From contig CATKFT010000210.1 of NCBI GenBank assembly GCA_949747745.1, positions 1 through 8,677 of the forward strand: a stretch of 8,677 nt of DNA, given 5' to 3'. This document shows positions 1 to 4,873 of the stretch, piece after piece. The stretch is from an uncultured Clostridia bacterium (GTDB taxonomy: Bacteria; Bacillota_A; Clostridia; TANB77; CAG-508). Position 1 is the stretch's first letter, and every line of letters begins with the position of its first letter. The notes under the pieces are model-generated. The model saw only the letters and a program-made list of their open reading frames with translations. It did not search any database and was not told where the DNA came from. The position numbers were made by a program, and so were the translations under genes.

Positions 1-55
1 TAGTCAATTACATTGTATCATAAGTTTCTGATATGACTCATTTTTGTTTACCTAA

Positions 56-88
56 AAATAGTGTCAGATTTTTTCACCAACACTATTT
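56..88. repeat. 9-bp perfect inverted repeat
   Basis: AAATAGTGT at 56-64 is the exact reverse complement of ACACTATTT at 80-88, separated by 15 bases containing a T6 run. It could form a stem-loop in DNA or RNA. No T-run follows the right arm, so it is not a standard terminator. It overlaps the candidate IS end and may belong to it. The remainder of 1-100 holds no reading frame that I can support. Confidence 0.5.
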
Positions 89-99
89 ATTATAGAACC
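71..99 (-). repeat. Possible IS terminus (ISL3-like)
   Basis: Read on the - strand from 99 leftwards the sequence starts GGTTCT and continues through AAATAGTGTTGGTG. From memory this resembles terminal inverted repeats of ISL3-family elements, which begin GG-T-CT and contain a TGTTG-TG block. If so, the body of an element lies to the left, outside the window. No transposase coding sequence is visible in the first 100 bases, and the partner repeat cannot be seen. Tentative. Confidence 0.22.
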
Positions 100-107
100 A
101 TTTAATT

Positions 108-129
108 GGCGAGCACTTCGCCTTTTTTT
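108..129 (+). terminator. Rho-independent terminator of an upstream + strand gene
   Basis: GGCGA (108-112) pairs with TCGCC (118-122) around the loop GCACT, followed directly by seven T (123-129). This GC-rich stem stands out in AT-rich surroundings. It would end a + strand transcript entering from left of the window; no gene end is visible inside the window. Confidence 0.7.
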
Positions 130-172
130 ATCGCTTTATTTATAAGCATACAAATATTATGTTTATCGGTAT

Positions 173-201
173 AAAAAAAGAAGATTTATTGTTCATCTTC
201 T
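173..201 (-). terminator. Terminator of the XRE regulator gene
   Basis: On the - strand AGAAGAT (201-195) pairs with ATCTTCT (185-179) around a 9-base loop, followed by a run of T (complement of the A-run 173-179). The left arm lies in the last codons of the regulator gene and its TAA is in the loop, so the gene and its terminator overlap. Confidence 0.65.
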
Positions 202-437
202 AAATCTTTAAATAATTCAGTTATATGTATATCAAGAACTTTGGCTATGTGGTTTACACTAGGTATTGAGATAGTTTGATATGTTTTACTTTCTAGTTTG
301 CCGATAAAACTTAAATCATAATCACATTCATCAGCCAATTTTTCTTGTGTCCACCCTTTAAGTTCTCTTTGCTTTTTTATATTTTGACCTATAATATAAA
401 AAATATAATTTTCATCATTTTTATTATTTTTGCTCAA
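186..437 (-). CDS. XRE-family HTH transcriptional regulator
   Basis: An 83-residue DNA-binding protein that is almost entirely one Cro/C1-type helix-turn-helix domain, about residues 16-76. GWTQEKLADECDYD (28-41) followed by LSFIGKLES (42-50) gives the two HTH helices, and SVNHIAKVLDIHITELF (60-76) is the usual C-terminal helix pair. It has no sensor or protease domain. The size and layout resemble small repressors of phage, toxin-antitoxin or restriction-modification control modules. The start is TTG, chosen because AGGTGAT (complement of 443-449) sits five bases upstream and no in-frame ATG follows. It is divergent from a short + strand frame, with a palindrome between them that is a likely operator. 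The target gene appears to have been cut by the IS at 622, so the regulator may be an orphan. Family call is firm; role is inferred. Confidence 0.9.
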   Translation of the reverse strand: MSKNNKNDENYIFYIIGQNIKKQRELKGWTQEKLADECDYDLSFIGKLESKTYQTISIPSVNHIAKVLDIHITELFKDLEDEQ

Positions 438-483
438 TTAACATCACCTATAATGATTATCTCAATAAAAGTCAAATATCCTC

Positions 484-500
484 ATAGACCATTCGTCTAT
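484..500. promoter_or_regulatory. Candidate repressor operator (palindrome)
   Basis: ATAGAC (484-489) and GTCTAT (495-500) form a perfect dyad with a 5-base spacer, a 17-bp layout typical of sites for dimeric XRE repressors. It lies between the divergent regulator gene and the short + strand frame and covers the -35 element of the + strand promoter, so binding would block transcription. The palindrome is seen; that this regulator binds it is inferred. Confidence 0.5.
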
Positions 501-513
501 AAGGCGATATAAT
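485..513 (+). promoter_or_regulatory. Promoter of the truncated + strand frame
   Basis: TAGACC (485-490, 4 of 6 to TTGACA) is followed after 17 bases by a perfect TATAAT (508-513). The predicted start near 520 leaves a short leader before the ATG at 539. The -35 lies inside the palindrome 484-500. Confidence 0.55.
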
Positions 514-538
514 TAGTACATATGAGAGCGTGATTATT

Positions 539-628
539 ATGTATGGTGGTTTTGAGTTTGCCGAATGGCTTTATGACAAACATTCAAAAATAGCGAATAT
601 AATAGGTATAGTAAGTTACTCAGTGTAA
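539..628 (+). pseudogene. 5' remnant of a gene cut by the IS, or very short ORF
   Basis: The frame from ATG 539 reads MYGGFEFAEWLYDKHSKIAN then IIGIVSYS, after which the IS terminal repeat supplies GTG TAA (623-628). A promoter and possible operator lie directly upstream; the SD is weak (GAGAG at 524-528). The hydrophobic stretch starting at IIGIV could be the beginning of a membrane segment, which would make the intact product a small membrane protein. The right flank of the IS (from 2175) does not continue this frame, so any remainder has been lost. Not a recognised family. A chance short ORF cannot be excluded. Confidence 0.35.
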
Positions 629-642
629 AGAGTTATGGGGAT
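622..642 (+). repeat. IS left terminal inverted repeat
   Basis: Begins AGTGTAAAGAG and ends TTATGGGGAT. It matches the reverse complement of 2154-2174 at 18 of 21 positions; the three differences lie in the middle. The exact outer boundary is uncertain by a base or two because no target duplication fixes it. Confidence 0.8.
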
Positions 643-673
643 TTTTTAATGAAAAAAGTAAAATCCTTTTTTT
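639..673 (+). terminator. + strand terminator inside the IS left end
   Basis: GGATTTT (639-645) pairs with AAAATCC (660-666) across a 14-base loop, followed by seven T (667-673). It would stop transcripts entering from the promoter at 485-513 before they run antisense through the transposase gene. On the - strand there is no T-run after the stem, so it is a poor transposase terminator. Confidence 0.5.
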
Positions 674-678
674 GTAGT

Positions 679-2100
679 TTAATAAAAGTATTGTCCAATA
701 GAGGGAGTAAATAATTTATTTTGATATATGGGGATAAAAGTTTTATAATGGTAAAAAATATCAAAATTTAAATGTTCAACAGTAATATGTTTTATTTCAG
801 AAGAATTAAAGTTAGTAAGAAACAATTTCTTTATATTTTGTTTATTAATAAAAGCAAGACGTAACCTGATAATTTTTCGAAGCATTTTATAAGAATAACC
901 TTTAGGTCTTGAAGATGTAAGTGCAGCAATATTATGAGAAATCTGAGATTCCATAGGGCAGCTCATTTTGTATTGATAGAGCCTTCTAATATCATTCCAG
1001 TTAGAAATAATATAATCATATTTTTTATTGATAATATCTTCTCGCTTAAGATTATTTTCTTTAATAAATGAAACTAATTGATTAAAAGCTTTTTTATTAT
1101 CAGTTAAAATATAATTTAATAAATATTTTTCATAATTGGAATTCATAGCCAAATGATGAAGAGCTTGCTTAAAATGAAATTTATCTAGACAATAATAAAC
1201 TTGTGTAGTAGATTCAAATTTATAATATTGTGGAAGAGCTTTAATCCACTTAGCTCCGTCCCCCATAACAAAAATCCTTTTAATTTTAGAGGTATCATAA
1301 ACAGTAAAAATATAATCAAGGGATTGAGTAATAATATTTTCATAATCAGAAGCAAAAACTTTTTTGTGTAAAAGAGTTCTTCGCTTAAAGCCAGAAAAAC
1401 CATCAAATACTACAATACTTTTCACCATAACTTTTTTATTATGAGAATGTTTAGAATGCTTAGACCCATCTTTCTGAAACTGAGTAGCAATCCATTTTTC
1501 GTCAGCTAAAATATAAAGTTCATCAGGAGTATTAAGAGTAGTATCAGAAACTGTCGCAATGGAAGAAGTTAAAATGATATTACGAGCAGATTGACGACTT
1601 AAAAAAGAAGGTTTAGAAGTTAAGTTTATACGATTACCAATCATTTCATTAATTTCACGGCAAGCAAGAGAAATAGAATTTTCAGAAGCTTTAGAAACAA
1701 TAAGAAAACGGATATAAGGGTCAAAGTATTGATATTTTTGTAGACCAAGTTGCCTGTCAACATAGCAGAAAGAAGAGTCATCAAGTTTACTTTTAAAGAA
1801 ATGTCTGGAATAAGTAAATTCTCCAAAAATAGTAAGAATAGTTCTAGAACGATAATCTTTGATATGATACTTACGTTTCTGTTCATTAGAGATAGTATAA
1901 TTGTAATCAAGTTCTTCAAGATAAGCTTTAAGAGATGAGATAATAGCTTTGGAAAGGATAGAGTCAAAACTTTGAATGACATTAATATAATTAAAAACAT
2001 CATCATAAGAATTAATAGAAATATTAGAAGTGGCTTCTAAAATATGTTTATGAATTAAATTTGTTATGAAATTATTATAATTTTGTGATACAATAGTCAT
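679..2100 (-). CDS. ISLre2/UPF0236-family transposase
   Basis: Full-length 473-residue DDE-type transposase, close to the family's usual 450-480. The N-terminal part contains RTILTIFGEFTYSRHFF (86-102) and a YVDRQLGL block (113-120), typical of the family. The likely catalytic acidic residues are D200 (ILADEKW), D281 (VMGDGAKW) and E384 (CPMESQISHN). The following TSSRPKGYS (395-403) is the conserved SSRP-GWS-like signature. LDKFHFKQAL (305-314) is the usual LD-FH motif. Start ATG is at 2100, with a perfect AAGGAGGT SD seven bases upstream (complement of 2108-2115). There is no frameshift or internal stop, so it may still be active. The SD lies at the edge of a hairpin that would hinder translation of transcripts reading in from outside. 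Confidence 0.92.
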   Translation of the reverse strand: MTIVSQNYNNFITNLIHKHILEATSNISINSYDDVFNYINVIQSFDSILSKAIISSLKAYLEELDYNYTISNEQKRKYHIKDYRSRTILTIFGEFTYSRHFFKSKLDDSSFCYVDRQLGLQKYQYFDPYIRFLIVSKASENSISLACREINEMIGNRINLTSKPSFLSRQSARNIILTSSIATVSDTTLNTPDELYILADEKWIATQFQKDGSKHSKHSHNKKVMVKSIVVFDGFSGFKRRTLLHKKVFASDYENIITQSLDYIFTVYDTSKIKRIFVMGDGAKWIKALPQYYKFESTTQVYYCLDKFHFKQALHHLAMNSNYEKYLLNYILTDNKKAFNQLVSFIKENNLKREDIINKKYDYIISNWNDIRRLYQYKMSCPMESQISHNIAALTSSRPKGYSYKMLRKIIRLRLAFINKQNIKKLFLTNFNSSEIKHITVEHLNFDIFYHYKTFIPIYQNKLFTPSIGQYFY

Positions 2101-2102
2101 AT

Positions 2103-2146
2103 GGAAGACCTCCTTAAATGTTTGTTACAAAAGGTCTTCCTTTTTT
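2103..2146. promoter_or_regulatory. Hairpin: + strand terminator and SD-masking stem of transposase
   Basis: GGAAGACC (2103-2110) and GGTCTTCC (2133-2140) form a perfect 8-bp stem with a 22-base loop. On the + strand six T follow (2141-2146), giving a terminator. On the - strand the 3' arm takes up the end of the transposase SD (2108-2110 of 2108-2115) and ends two bases before the start codon. Similar hairpins in IS10 and IS50 block translation of read-through mRNA; that function here is inferred. Confidence 0.6.
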
Positions 2147-2153
2147 GTACTCC

Positions 2154-2174
2154 ATCCCCATACCATTTTACACT
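2154..2174 (-). repeat. IS right terminal inverted repeat
   Basis: Reverse complement begins AGTGTAAAATG and ends GTATGGGGAT, pairing with the left repeat at 18 of 21 positions. A possible transposase -10 (TAAAAT on the - strand, 2170-2165) lies inside it. Confidence 0.8.
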
Positions 2175-2192
2175 ATCTGGGGTTCAGTTCAA
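2165..2192 (-). promoter_or_regulatory. Possible hybrid promoter for the transposase
   Basis: On the - strand TTGAAC (2192-2187) lies outside the IS, and TAAAAT (2170-2165) lies inside the right inverted repeat, 16 bases apart. If real, the -35 is provided by the insertion site, so expression depends on where the element lands. Both hexamers are imperfect; could be chance in AT-rich DNA. Confidence 0.28.
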
Positions 2193-2193
2193 T

Positions 2194-2221
2194 TTGACTA
2201 TTTTTTTATTTATGATAGAAT
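2194..2221 (+). promoter_or_regulatory. Promoter of the 158-aa gene
   Basis: TTGACT (2194-2199) is followed after 16 bases by TAGAAT (2216-2221), with an extended -10 TG at 2213-2214. It lies just outside the IS right end, so the gene keeps its own promoter. The SD AAGGGGG (2232-2238) follows, ten bases before the ATG. Confidence 0.6.
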
Positions 2222-2248
2222 ATAGCAACAAAAGGGGGAATTTTTAGT

Positions 2249-2725
2249 ATGGAACATGTAACAAGACCAATTGAAATATCAGAACTAAATAGGCTTATGG
2301 CATTAGGTAGTGCTGCACCAGAAACAGATTATTTGACATATAATTATTTTAGTGATTATGCACTTTTAGCTTTTTTGTTAGATAAAAATGGAAGTAAGAA
2401 AATTGTAGGTGGAGATGTATTAGAACTGAAATGTTTTATGAGAGAAAAATTATCAGAAATAGGTCATCCAGATACAACTTATTCTAATTATAGTCCTTAT
2501 TATATTGCGAATACAGATATGATAGAATATTCTGGAGGAAATAAGTATGCACCTGATTATTTTATATTGAAAGAAAATATTTCAATTTTAGATGTAGCAA
2601 AACGATTGGTAACAATATTTGATAGAAGACAACTTAGTACTGTATTACCACCAGAAGTAGTTAAGTTATTACTGTCACTATTACCATGTGAAGAAGAAAA
2701 AGAAAAAATATATGTAAAAGAGTAA
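2249..2725 (+). CDS. Hypothetical protein, 158 aa
   Basis: I do not recognise a family. The product is a soluble-looking acidic protein with no signal peptide or membrane segment. The middle is rich in Tyr, Asp and Asn (YLTYNYFSDYALLAFLL, 28-44; YSNYSPYYIANTDMIEYSGG, 78-97). The C-terminal third looks helical (ISILDVAKRLVTIFDRRQL, 111-129, then LPPEVVKLLLSLLP, 133-146) and ends in a charged tail. The ATG at 2249 has a clear SD (AAGGGGG) and a promoter upstream. A strong terminator follows within four bases of the stop, so it is a single-gene transcription unit. It sits between the IS and the prepilin-like gene; neither position gives a functional clue. That it is a real gene is well supported by these signals; the function is unknown. 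Confidence 0.8.
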   Translation: MEHVTRPIEISELNRLMALGSAAPETDYLTYNYFSDYALLAFLLDKNGSKKIVGGDVLELKCFMREKLSEIGHPDTTYSNYSPYYIANTDMIEYSGGNKYAPDYFILKENISILDVAKRLVTIFDRRQLSTVLPPEVVKLLLSLLPCEEEKEKIYVKE

Positions 2726-2728
2726 TTG

Positions 2729-2762
2729 AAAAAGATATGTTCATTATGAATATATCTTTTTT
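2729..2762 (+). terminator. Strong rho-independent terminator
   Basis: AAAAAGATAT (2729-2738) pairs with ATATCTTTTT (2752-2761). The stem continues inward through a G-T pair and TTC/GAA, leaving a 5-base loop (2743-2747). The T-run forms the right arm, and the A-run makes the left. It ends the 2249-2725 transcript. Confidence 0.8.
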
Positions 2763-2822
2763 AATAGAATAAATGAATATGAGTTACAGTTTAGTTACAA
2801 AATAAAAAGAGGAAAAAAAATT

Positions 2823-2831
2823 TGTTATAAT
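2823..2831 (+). promoter_or_regulatory. Extended -10 promoter of the prepilin-like gene
   Basis: TGTTATAAT (2823-2831) is an extended -10 with perfect TATAAT, preceded by an A8 tract. No good -35 lies at 16-18 bases; a TTACAA (2795-2800) is 25 bases away, too far for normal use. SD GAGGT (2844-2848) is seven bases before the ATG at 2856. Confidence 0.6.
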
Positions 2832-2855
2832 AAAAATAATAGTGAGGTAATCAGA

Positions 2856-3227
2856 ATGAACAAAGAAAAAGGATTTACATTGATAGAATTATTAGCAGTA
2901 ATAGTAATATTAGCAATTATCGCATTGATAGCAACCCCAATGGTATTAAGTATGATAGAAAAAGCAAGAAAAAGTGCATTTATGGATAGTGCATATGGAA
3001 TAATCGCAGCAGAACTAGCAGTAGCAGAGAATATGTTAGAAGAAAAGGCAATAGAAAATGTATATGAAGCACCATTTGAAGGATTAAAATTTGGAGGAAC
3101 AAAGCCAGAAGGAATTGTGATGGTAGATAAAGAGGGAAAAGTAGCAATAGCACTTCACAATAACAAATGGTGTGCGATAAAAGAAGCAATAGAGAGTGAA
3201 GTAAGAATTATTGAGTATAAGAAATAG
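2856..3227 (+). CDS. Type IV prepilin-like protein, N-terminal part (stops at premature TAG)
   Basis: A 123-residue product with a class III signal peptide: short basic leader MNKEKG, prepilin-peptidase site after G6, then FTLIELLAVIVILAIIALIA with the invariant Glu at mature position 5. The hydrophobic helix serves as membrane anchor and pilus-assembly helix. After it come a charged helix (IEKARKSAFMDSAYGIIAAE, 34-53) and a small beta-like part containing KWCAIKE (104-110). A prepilin peptidase (PilD type) and an assembly ATPase would be needed; neither is in the window. The stop TAG (3225-3227) lies in a frame that stays open to 4262, so this is most likely the front of a 468-residue protein and not a complete minor pilin. 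Codons strongly favour A endings (GCA, GGA, AGA, ATA, GTA), unlike yunB downstream. Confidence 0.85.
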   Translation: MNKEKGFTLIELLAVIVILAIIALIATPMVLSMIEKARKSAFMDSAYGIIAAELAVAENMLEEKAIENVYEAPFEGLKFGGTKPEGIVMVDKEGKVAIALHNNKWCAIKEAIESEVRIIEYKK

Positions 3228-4262
3228 AATTGTAAAATAGAAACCCCAATAATAGCAGAAGGAAGTAGTGGAGAGGAAATTGAGTTAGGATTAGAAAGTG
3301 CAATACCAGGAAGTTATTTTGATATAAGAAATCAGAAAGGGACGGTTACATGTGTGAATTTATCAGATGAAAATAAGGAAGTAACGAATACATCAGAATT
3401 GAAAGAGGGAGAAAATTGCATAAAATGTAACATGGTATATGAGAATCAGTTAGTTGCTTCATTTACAAGAACATTAAAAGTAAAGAATAATATAAAAAGT
3501 CCAGAAGAAATAATGACAGAAGAAGCAGTAGGAACAGAAGGAATAATTAGAATAGATACAAGTGGAAATAAAAGATATGCAGGAAGTAATCCAAATAACT
3601 ATGTATGTTTTGGAACAGATGCGACAACATGTTCAGGAAAACAATTATGGAGAATCATAGGAGTAGTAAATGGAAACTTAAAATTAATAAGCACAGAATA
3701 CTATAGTACAGGAATAGCGTATGATGGTACTTCAAGTAGTTATAATAATAGTTGGACAAGACCAGCGAGTTTAAATACGACGTTGCATGATAATGTATAT
3801 AATAGTACCACATGGATAAATTCGACAACACAAAAAGGTTGGATGTTAAATAACAGATGGAAACTAGGAGGAATAAGTTCAACATATACATTAACAAATT
3901 TTGAGACTGCAGAGAAAAATAGTGATTTTACAACATCAAATTATGTAGGAATGATGACAGTAACAGATTATGCATATGGTTCAAGTGATAGTGAATGCAC
4001 ATCAAGTACAACTTTGAATAGCGGTAGTAATACTTGTTTTAATAGTAACTGGCTAAAGCCAACTATCAATTACGAATGGACAATCACTCCTTACGGCAGC
4101 CTCTCAAATAGTGTGTGGCGTGTGGATGTTCCTAGCGCGTTTGTCAGCGCGAGCAATGCGTATTACAGCCGTGGCGTTCGCCCAGTTACAATTCTTGATT
4201 CTACTGTAAAGATAAAAGGTGGAAAGGGAACTACAAGTGAACCATATTTATTAAGTCAATAA
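3228..4262 (+). pseudogene. Remainder of the prepilin-like surface protein after an in-frame TAG
   Basis: Directly after TAG 3225-3227 the same frame continues NCKIETPIIAEGSS and stays open for 344 sense codons to TAA 4260-4262. A GTG at 3354 could be called as a start, but it has only a distant weak AAAGGGA and cuts into the continuous frame, so I reject it as the gene start. The encoded part contains a Cys-bearing module (TCVNLSDENKE, then ENCIKCNMVYENQ). A larger domain follows with KRYAGSNPNNYVCFG and QLWRIIGVVNGNLKLIS, and it ends SRGVRPVTILDSTVKIKGG and EPYLL. I recall the NPNNYV/LWRIIG/GVRPV pattern from a large family of prepilin-like surface proteins in gut Bacilli, probably adhesin tips with a C-type-lectin-like end. 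Without read-through this part is not translated and would not be anchored or exported. Confidence 0.75.
4064..4195 (+). other. GC-rich, A-poor island in the RGVRPV domain (candidate variable region)
   Basis: Codons change abruptly: CGT, CGC, GGC, AGC, GCG, CTC and TAC appear, whereas the rest of the gene uses AGA, GGA, AGT and GCA. By hand count, 50 of 90 bases in 4091-4180 are G or C and only 15 are A; a control stretch (3901-3960) has 19 of 60 G or C. The region encodes NYEWTITPYGSLSNS to SRGVRPVTIL, matching the place where C-type-lectin-fold proteins carry their ligand-facing variable residues. The composition fits either a DGR variable region, where template adenines are replaced, or a cassette acquired by recombination. 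No template repeat or reverse transcriptase is in this window. Edges are approximate. Confidence 0.5.
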
Positions 4263-4281
4263 GATTATTTTTACGAAGCAT

Positions 4282-4319
4282 AAAAAGTAATATATTTGGT
4301 TTAAATATATTACTTTTTT
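4282..4319. terminator. Bidirectional terminator between convergent genes
   Basis: AAAAAGTAATATATTT (4282-4297) and its exact reverse complement (4303-4318) form a perfect 16-bp stem with the 5-base loop GGTTT. A-run on the left and T-run on the right make it work on both strands, ending the surface-protein gene (+) and the CBS gene (-). Confidence 0.88.
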
Positions 4320-4339
4320 CCTCTTTTAAATCGATTATA

Positions 4340-4798
4340 TTATAAATAAAATTCATCTATTTCTGTATGGAATGTATCTATATTTTTGTGTATTGTCCAT
4401 ATTTTTCTTAGTTCTGTGATAAATTTATTTTCATCAATATCTGTTTTAATAATATCAGATAGCGATAATATTCCTACAACTTTTTCATGGTCACTTACAA
4501 TTAAACGTTTCACTTTTTCTTGTCCCATTATTTTTAAAGCATTTTCTAACGAGTCATCTTTATCGATTGCAATTACGTTGTTTGTCATATAACGTTCTAT
4601 TTTTGCATCACTATCTAATTCAGCACTAAAAGTACTACATACAATGTCTCTATCTGTAACAACACCAATGATGTGTTTATTTTGTTCAATCGGAATAAAT
4701 CCAATATCGTATTTTTTCATGAGTTCAGCGATTTCACTCACTTTTTGATTGATACTTCCAATAATTAAATCCCTAGACATAACATCTTCTATTTTCAT
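4340..4798 (-). CDS. CBS-domain-pair protein
   Basis: A 152-residue protein made of two CBS domains. The first covers about residues 5-56 (DVMSRDLIIGS, then GFIPIEQNKHIIGVVTDRDI), the second about 69-118 (YMTNNVIAIDKDDSLENAL, then KRLIVSDHEKVVGILSLSDI). The G-V/I-V-T/S-D-R/S-D-I ends of each unit are the usual nucleotide-contact strands. Stand-alone CBS pairs bind adenine nucleotides such as AMP, ATP or SAM and act as cytosolic sensors, but ligand and partner cannot be read from the sequence. The C-terminal tail (119-152) is extra, acidic and Phe/Tyr-rich. The ATG is preceded by SD GGGTGA (complement of 4805-4810), six bases away. It is divergent from yunB and convergent with the surface-protein gene, so probably monocistronic. 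Confidence 0.9.
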   Translation of the reverse strand: MKIEDVMSRDLIIGSINQKVSEIAELMKKYDIGFIPIEQNKHIIGVVTDRDIVCSTFSAELDSDAKIERYMTNNVIAIDKDDSLENALKIMGQEKVKRLIVSDHEKVVGILSLSDIIKTDIDENKFITELRKIWTIHKNIDTFHTEIDEFYL

Positions 4799-4873
4799 GT
4801 TTATTCACCCATTTTTATTATGAAACTATTTCTAGCAATATATTCAAATTCATATCATAAATTAGGTGATACT

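Larger units (their letters stand above)
622..2174 (-). mobile_element. Insertion sequence, ISLre2-type, 1553 bp
   Basis: Bounded by imperfect inverted repeats (622-642 and 2154-2174) that agree at 18 of 21 positions by hand alignment; both ends read inward as AGTGTAAA, then a shared TATGGGGAT block. The single gene inside is an intact DDE transposase on the - strand filling most of the length, as expected for ISLre2/UPF0236 elements. No target duplication is visible: the nine bases left of the element (AAGTTACTC) and right of it (ATCTGGGGT) do not match. Hairpins near both ends are oriented to stop + strand transcription. It separates the truncated frame at 539 from the gene at 2249. Confidence 0.85.

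Noticed and set aside
447..475. - strand promoter TTGACT-17-TATAGG for the XRE gene.
   Set aside because: Its transcript would start at about 440, after the SD (443-449) and three bases from the start codon. It conflicts with the clear SD, so the true promoter is probably further upstream.
3354..4262. Independent 302-aa gene starting at GTG 3354.
   Set aside because: The frame is open upstream to the TAG at 3225, there is no close SD, and the start would fall inside a Cys-containing module (GTVTC/VNLS).
4837..4863. Sigma-E-like promoter (ATATT and CATAAATT) before yunB.
   Set aside because: Spacing is about 11 bases, short of the usual 13-15, and the transcript would start at or after the SD.
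4820..4873. Earlier ATG for yunB.
   Set aside because: No SD upstream; ATG 4874 has AGGTGAT at good spacing and fits the basic N-terminus before the membrane segment.
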